The notes beneath the pieces are model-generated. The model was not told the origin of the DNA. It did not search any database and saw nothing but the letters and a program-made list of their open reading frames with translations. DNA of 64,000 nt from Pseudomonas baltica (GTDB lineage Bacteria > Pseudomonadota > Gammaproteobacteria > Pseudomonadales > Pseudomonadaceae). How positions within the stretch are numbered: the stretch's first letter is position 1; the number at the start of each line of letters is the position of its first letter. Positions 61,434 to 64,000 of the stretch are shown in pieces. A program made the position numbers and the translations under genes. The stretch is taken from positions 5,208,501-5,272,500 of the forward strand of contig NZ_CP134771.1 in the NCBI RefSeq assembly GCF_031880315.1. The letters run 5' to 3'.

Positions 61434-62870
61434 TCATCCGTCTTTGCGAATCCGCCCGATGCTTGCACCCCCCGCTATGGCCGCCGCCAGTGCAGCCACG
61501 CCGATCGCCAGGCGCATCGCTTGCGCATCCTGCTCGGGACTCATCAGCCCATGTTCGCTGCCTGGCGCGTGGGCGGCATACACCGCCAGGATGACCCCTA
61601 CCACAGCTGCACCCAGGCATTGCCCGAACGTGCGAACGATGGCCAGTACACCGGATGCGCTGCCGCTGCGCTCACGGGACACGTTCGCCAGCATCTCGCG
61701 ATTGTTCGGGCTCTGGAAGAATCCGAAGCCGATGCCGCAGAGCAATTCGCGCCAACAGATATCGACCGCGCTGGCATGCTCAGGCAAGAGTGCCAGCGAC
61801 GCCAGCCCGGCCGTGAACAGACCCAGGCCGGCAGTGGACAGCAGTGCTGGTGGGTAACGGTCGGCCAGGCGACCCGCTTGCGGGGCGGCCAGGACAATGC
61901 CTATGGGCCAGGCGGTGAACAGCAGCGCCGAGGCGAACACGCTATACCCGTAGGCGTTCTGGAACAGGAAGGGCAGGGCGATGATGGTAATGCCTTGGCT
62001 GACGAAGGCGGCCAGGGAGGTCAGCGCGGCCAGCGAAAACCTTGAGGAGTGAAAGATATCCAGGGGCAGCAGTGGCATTCGCGCACGTTGCTGGCGCCAG
62101 ATGAATGCGCCCCCGGCAGCCAGGGCGATCACTGCATAGAGGCCGACGGTCCCGGCCGCCTGCAGCGTGCTGCCCAGTTGCGCGCAGGCATCGGCAGCGA
62201 GGATCACCGCGCCCATGGTGAGGGCGGACAGCCCGGCGCCGGTGATGTCGAAACCTTCGCGGGTCTGCGTGGGCGTCTGTGGGATCGCGCGCAGCCCCAG
62301 TGTCACGCCGATGACGCCCAAGGGAATGTTGATCGCGAACAACCATTGCCAGCCGAGCACCGAGAGCAGGGTGCCGCCCAGCGTGGGCCCGATCGCGGTG
62401 CTCGCGGCCACCAGCAGTGCGTTGAAACCAAGGATGCGCCCCAGCAGGCGCGTCGGGAAAACGGTGCGGTAGATGGCCGGGCCAATGCTCAAGGTCGCCG
62501 CACCGCCAATGCCTTGCAACACCCGCATGGCAATCAGCATGTCTAGCGACGTCGACAGCGCGCAGCCCAGGGATGCCAGAGTAAAGACCGTGACGCCACC
62601 CACGAACAAGGCGCGAAATCCCACCCGGTTCGCCAATGCCGCAAAGCTCATCAGCGTCATGGCGGCGGCCAGTAAATAGCCGTTGGCCACCCAGATGGTT
62701 GCGGCGGCAGAAACATCCAAGGCGCGGGCGATCGATGGCAAGGCGACGTTGACGATGGTGCCATCCAGCACGGCCATGGCCGTAGCGGTCATGATTGCGA
62801 TCATCGCCAGACGCCGTTCGGCACCGGGCAGGCCATCGTCTTCAGGGCGATCTGCGAATAATTCGGTCAC
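61434..62870 (-). CDS. MFS transporter, DHA2 (EmrB/QacA-like) family
   Basis: A 478-residue exporter with about 14 helices. DHA2 hallmarks: AVLDGTIVNVALPSIARALD (helix 1, residues 33-52) and MRVLQGIGGAATLSIGPAIY (motif C region). It probably exports toxic organics or drugs. The start overlaps the stop of the upstream GGDEF gene by four bases (ATGA), so the two are co-transcribed. Confidence 0.9.
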   Translation of the reverse strand: MTELFADRPEDDGLPGAERRLAMIAIMTATAMAVLDGTIVNVALPSIARALDVSAAATIWVANGYLLAAAMTLMSFAALANRVGFRALFVGGVTVFTLASLGCALSTSLDMLIAMRVLQGIGGAATLSIGPAIYRTVFPTRLLGRILGFNALLVAASTAIGPTLGGTLLSVLGWQWLFAINIPLGVIGVTLGLRAIPQTPTQTREGFDITGAGLSALTMGAVILAADACAQLGSTLQAAGTVGLYAVIALAAGGAFIWRQQRARMPLLPLDIFHSSRFSLAALTSLAAFVSQGITIIALPFLFQNAYGYSVFASALLFTAWPIGIVLAAPQAGRLADRYPPALLSTAGLGLFTAGLASLALLPEHASAVDICWRELLCGIGFGFFQSPNNREMLANVSRERSGSASGVLAIVRTFGQCLGAAVVGVILAVYAAHAPGSEHGLMSPEQDAQAMRLAIGVAALAAAIAGGASIGRIRKDG

Positions 62871-64000
62871 TGCGGCTGGGCTCCTTGACGCGAGACACCA
62901 ACCCTACTGCTTGTATCGACGGACTCCCAGCGGTTCCTGCCATTGTTTTTCGCGCTGTAGAGGAAACCATCGGCGGCCTTGATGAGTTCGTCCGGGGTGA
63001 CGTCACCCGTCGCGGGGGCGCAACTGGCGATCCCGCCACTGATGGTCACAATCCCCAAGGGGTGTTCGCTGTGCTCGATGGCCAGCGCGCGGACGGCCTC
63101 GACGATTTCCTGAGCGATCAGGCCGGCGCCGACCTCGCTGGTATCGGGCAGCAGCACGGTGAATTCTTCGCCTCCGTAGCGAACCGCCAGGTCGGCCGGG
63201 CGCTTGAGGGTTTTCCTGAGGGTGTCGGCTACCCGGCGCAGGCAGTCATCGCCGGCCGAGTGTCCGTATTTGTCATTGAAGCGCTTGAAGTAGTCGACAT
63301 CGAGCATGATCAAGGCCAATGGATAGCCTTGGCGTTTGGCGCGACGGATCTCCAGTGCCAGCACCATGTCGAGCTTGCGGCGATTGCCGAGCCCGGTGAG
63401 GCTGTCGGTCAGGGCCATTTCCTGCACGGTGCGGTGCGCCTGGCGCAGTTCGTTTTCCATTTCTATGCGCTGGCGCAGCTGGCCGAGCACGATAAAACCG
63501 AAGCCGGTCAGAAACCCTACCAGCAACAGCAAGTACAGGCCGGTCTTGATCAGGTCGCGACGCCATGGGCCGACGAAGGATTCGCGCGACAGACCAGCCT
63601 CGACCACCAGCGGATAACTGCTCAGGGCGCGGTAGCCATACAGGCGATAGGTGCCGTCGACGACGGCCTTGACCTCGGCCACGCCCTCGTTGGAAGTTGG
63701 CAGGTAGCGCTTGAAAATCACGCTGTCAGCCAAGGTCTGCGTGGTGACTGCCGGGCTGAAGGGGCGCCGGACCAGGATTCGACCATCACGCAGGGCCAGC
63801 ACCAGCGCGCCTTTGTCGTCGATCTTGAAGTCGCCGTAGTAGTCGACGAAATAGCTGACGCGCAGAGTGCCCAGCAGGACTCCGGCGAACGAGCCGTCGG
63901 GATTGTTGAGCCGCCGGGATACCGGAATGATCGGTTCGCCGGTAGAGCGGCTGTTGACCACTTCGCCGATGCGCACGTTGCGGTCGGTGTGGGTGCGGTG
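62867..64000 (-). CDS. diguanylate cyclase with sensor and GGDEF domain (cut by the right edge)
   Basis: The last 377 residues of a membrane c-di-GMP synthase; the N-terminus lies beyond the window. A dCache-type periplasmic domain (HTDRNVRIGEVV to about residue 150), a membrane helix (IKTGLYLLLLVGFLTGFGFI) and a GGDEF domain follow. The active site GGEEF is intact and an RPAD I-site lies five residues before it, so the enzyme should be active and feedback-inhibited. Its stop overlaps the start of the DHA2 exporter. Confidence 0.9.
   Translation of the reverse strand, partial: HRTHTDRNVRIGEVVNSRSTGEPIIPVSRRLNNPDGSFAGVLLGTLRVSYFVDYYGDFKIDDKGALVLALRDGRILVRRPFSPAVTTQTLADSVIFKRYLPTSNEGVAEVKAVVDGTYRLYGYRALSSYPLVVEAGLSRESFVGPWRRDLIKTGLYLLLLVGFLTGFGFIVLGQLRQRIEMENELRQAHRTVQEMALTDSLTGLGNRRKLDMVLALEIRRAKRQGYPLALIMLDVDYFKRFNDKYGHSAGDDCLRRVADTLRKTLKRPADLAVRYGGEEFTVLLPDTSEVGAGLIAQEIVEAVRALAIEHSEHPLGIVTISGGIASCAPATGDVTPDELIKAADGFLYSAKNNGRNRWESVDTSSRVGVSRQGAQPQ

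Overview
The window is a Pseudomonas chromosome segment, most like the P. putida/fluorescens group. Evidence for this is the high GC, a XenA that matches the Pseudomonas enzyme almost throughout, a full phn (C-P lyase) operon in Pseudomonas order, and a tRNA-Pro(GGG) 3' end at the prophage boundary. It has two parts: positions 1 to about 36,906 are most of a lambda-type temperate siphovirus prophage whose left end lies outside the window; positions 36,907 to 64,000 are ordinary chromosome.

Prophage, left to right. CI repressor (minus, cut by the window edge) and Cro flank an operator region. The rightward early operon then carries a CII-like regulator, an antirepressor, DnaT/O-like and P-like replication proteins, YbcO and VRR nucleases, an unexpected internal tyrosine recombinase, and two uncharacterised proteins; the second (6001-6564) sits where an antiterminator Q would be expected. 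A lambda pR'-tR'-like promoter and leader terminator precede holin, Rz and nested Rz1. After a short accessory patch and a cos-like block come the head genes (small and large terminase, gpW, portal, S49 protease with nested scaffold, decoration protein, capsid, FII-like). The tail genes follow (U-like, tube, G/GT with a -1 frameshift, tape measure, tip/baseplate-like genes, fibres). The endolysin-like protein is separate, at 30.7 kb. Intrinsic terminators recur inside the late operon, which implies processive antitermination.

The prophage right end (32.1-36.9 kb) is accessory. It holds an AT-richer, tightly packed three-gene operon of unknown function (32365-34204), a hairpin-rich noncoding stretch with a tRNA-like element, a minus-strand DUF6236-like gene bounded by a partial duplication of a neighbouring small gene, and a LexA-box-controlled pair of small genes. 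It ends in a partial tRNA-Pro(GGG), read as the distal att site. The three-gene operon is the best candidate for an undescribed (possibly defence or superinfection-exclusion) system.

Chromosome: a luciferase-like monooxygenase, a DHH phosphoesterase, a 5'-nucleotidase, small envelope proteins, an amino-acid-type dCache chemoreceptor, xenA with a divergent ArsR-type regulator, then phnCDEFGHIJKLMNP behind a well-formed Pho box (phosphonate import and degradation under phosphate starvation, with PhnF as local regulator). After that come a CsbD protein, a DUF4865 protein with a LysR regulator, a membrane J-domain protein, two MFS exporters, an outer-membrane-protein pseudogene, and a GGDEF diguanylate cyclase running off the right edge.
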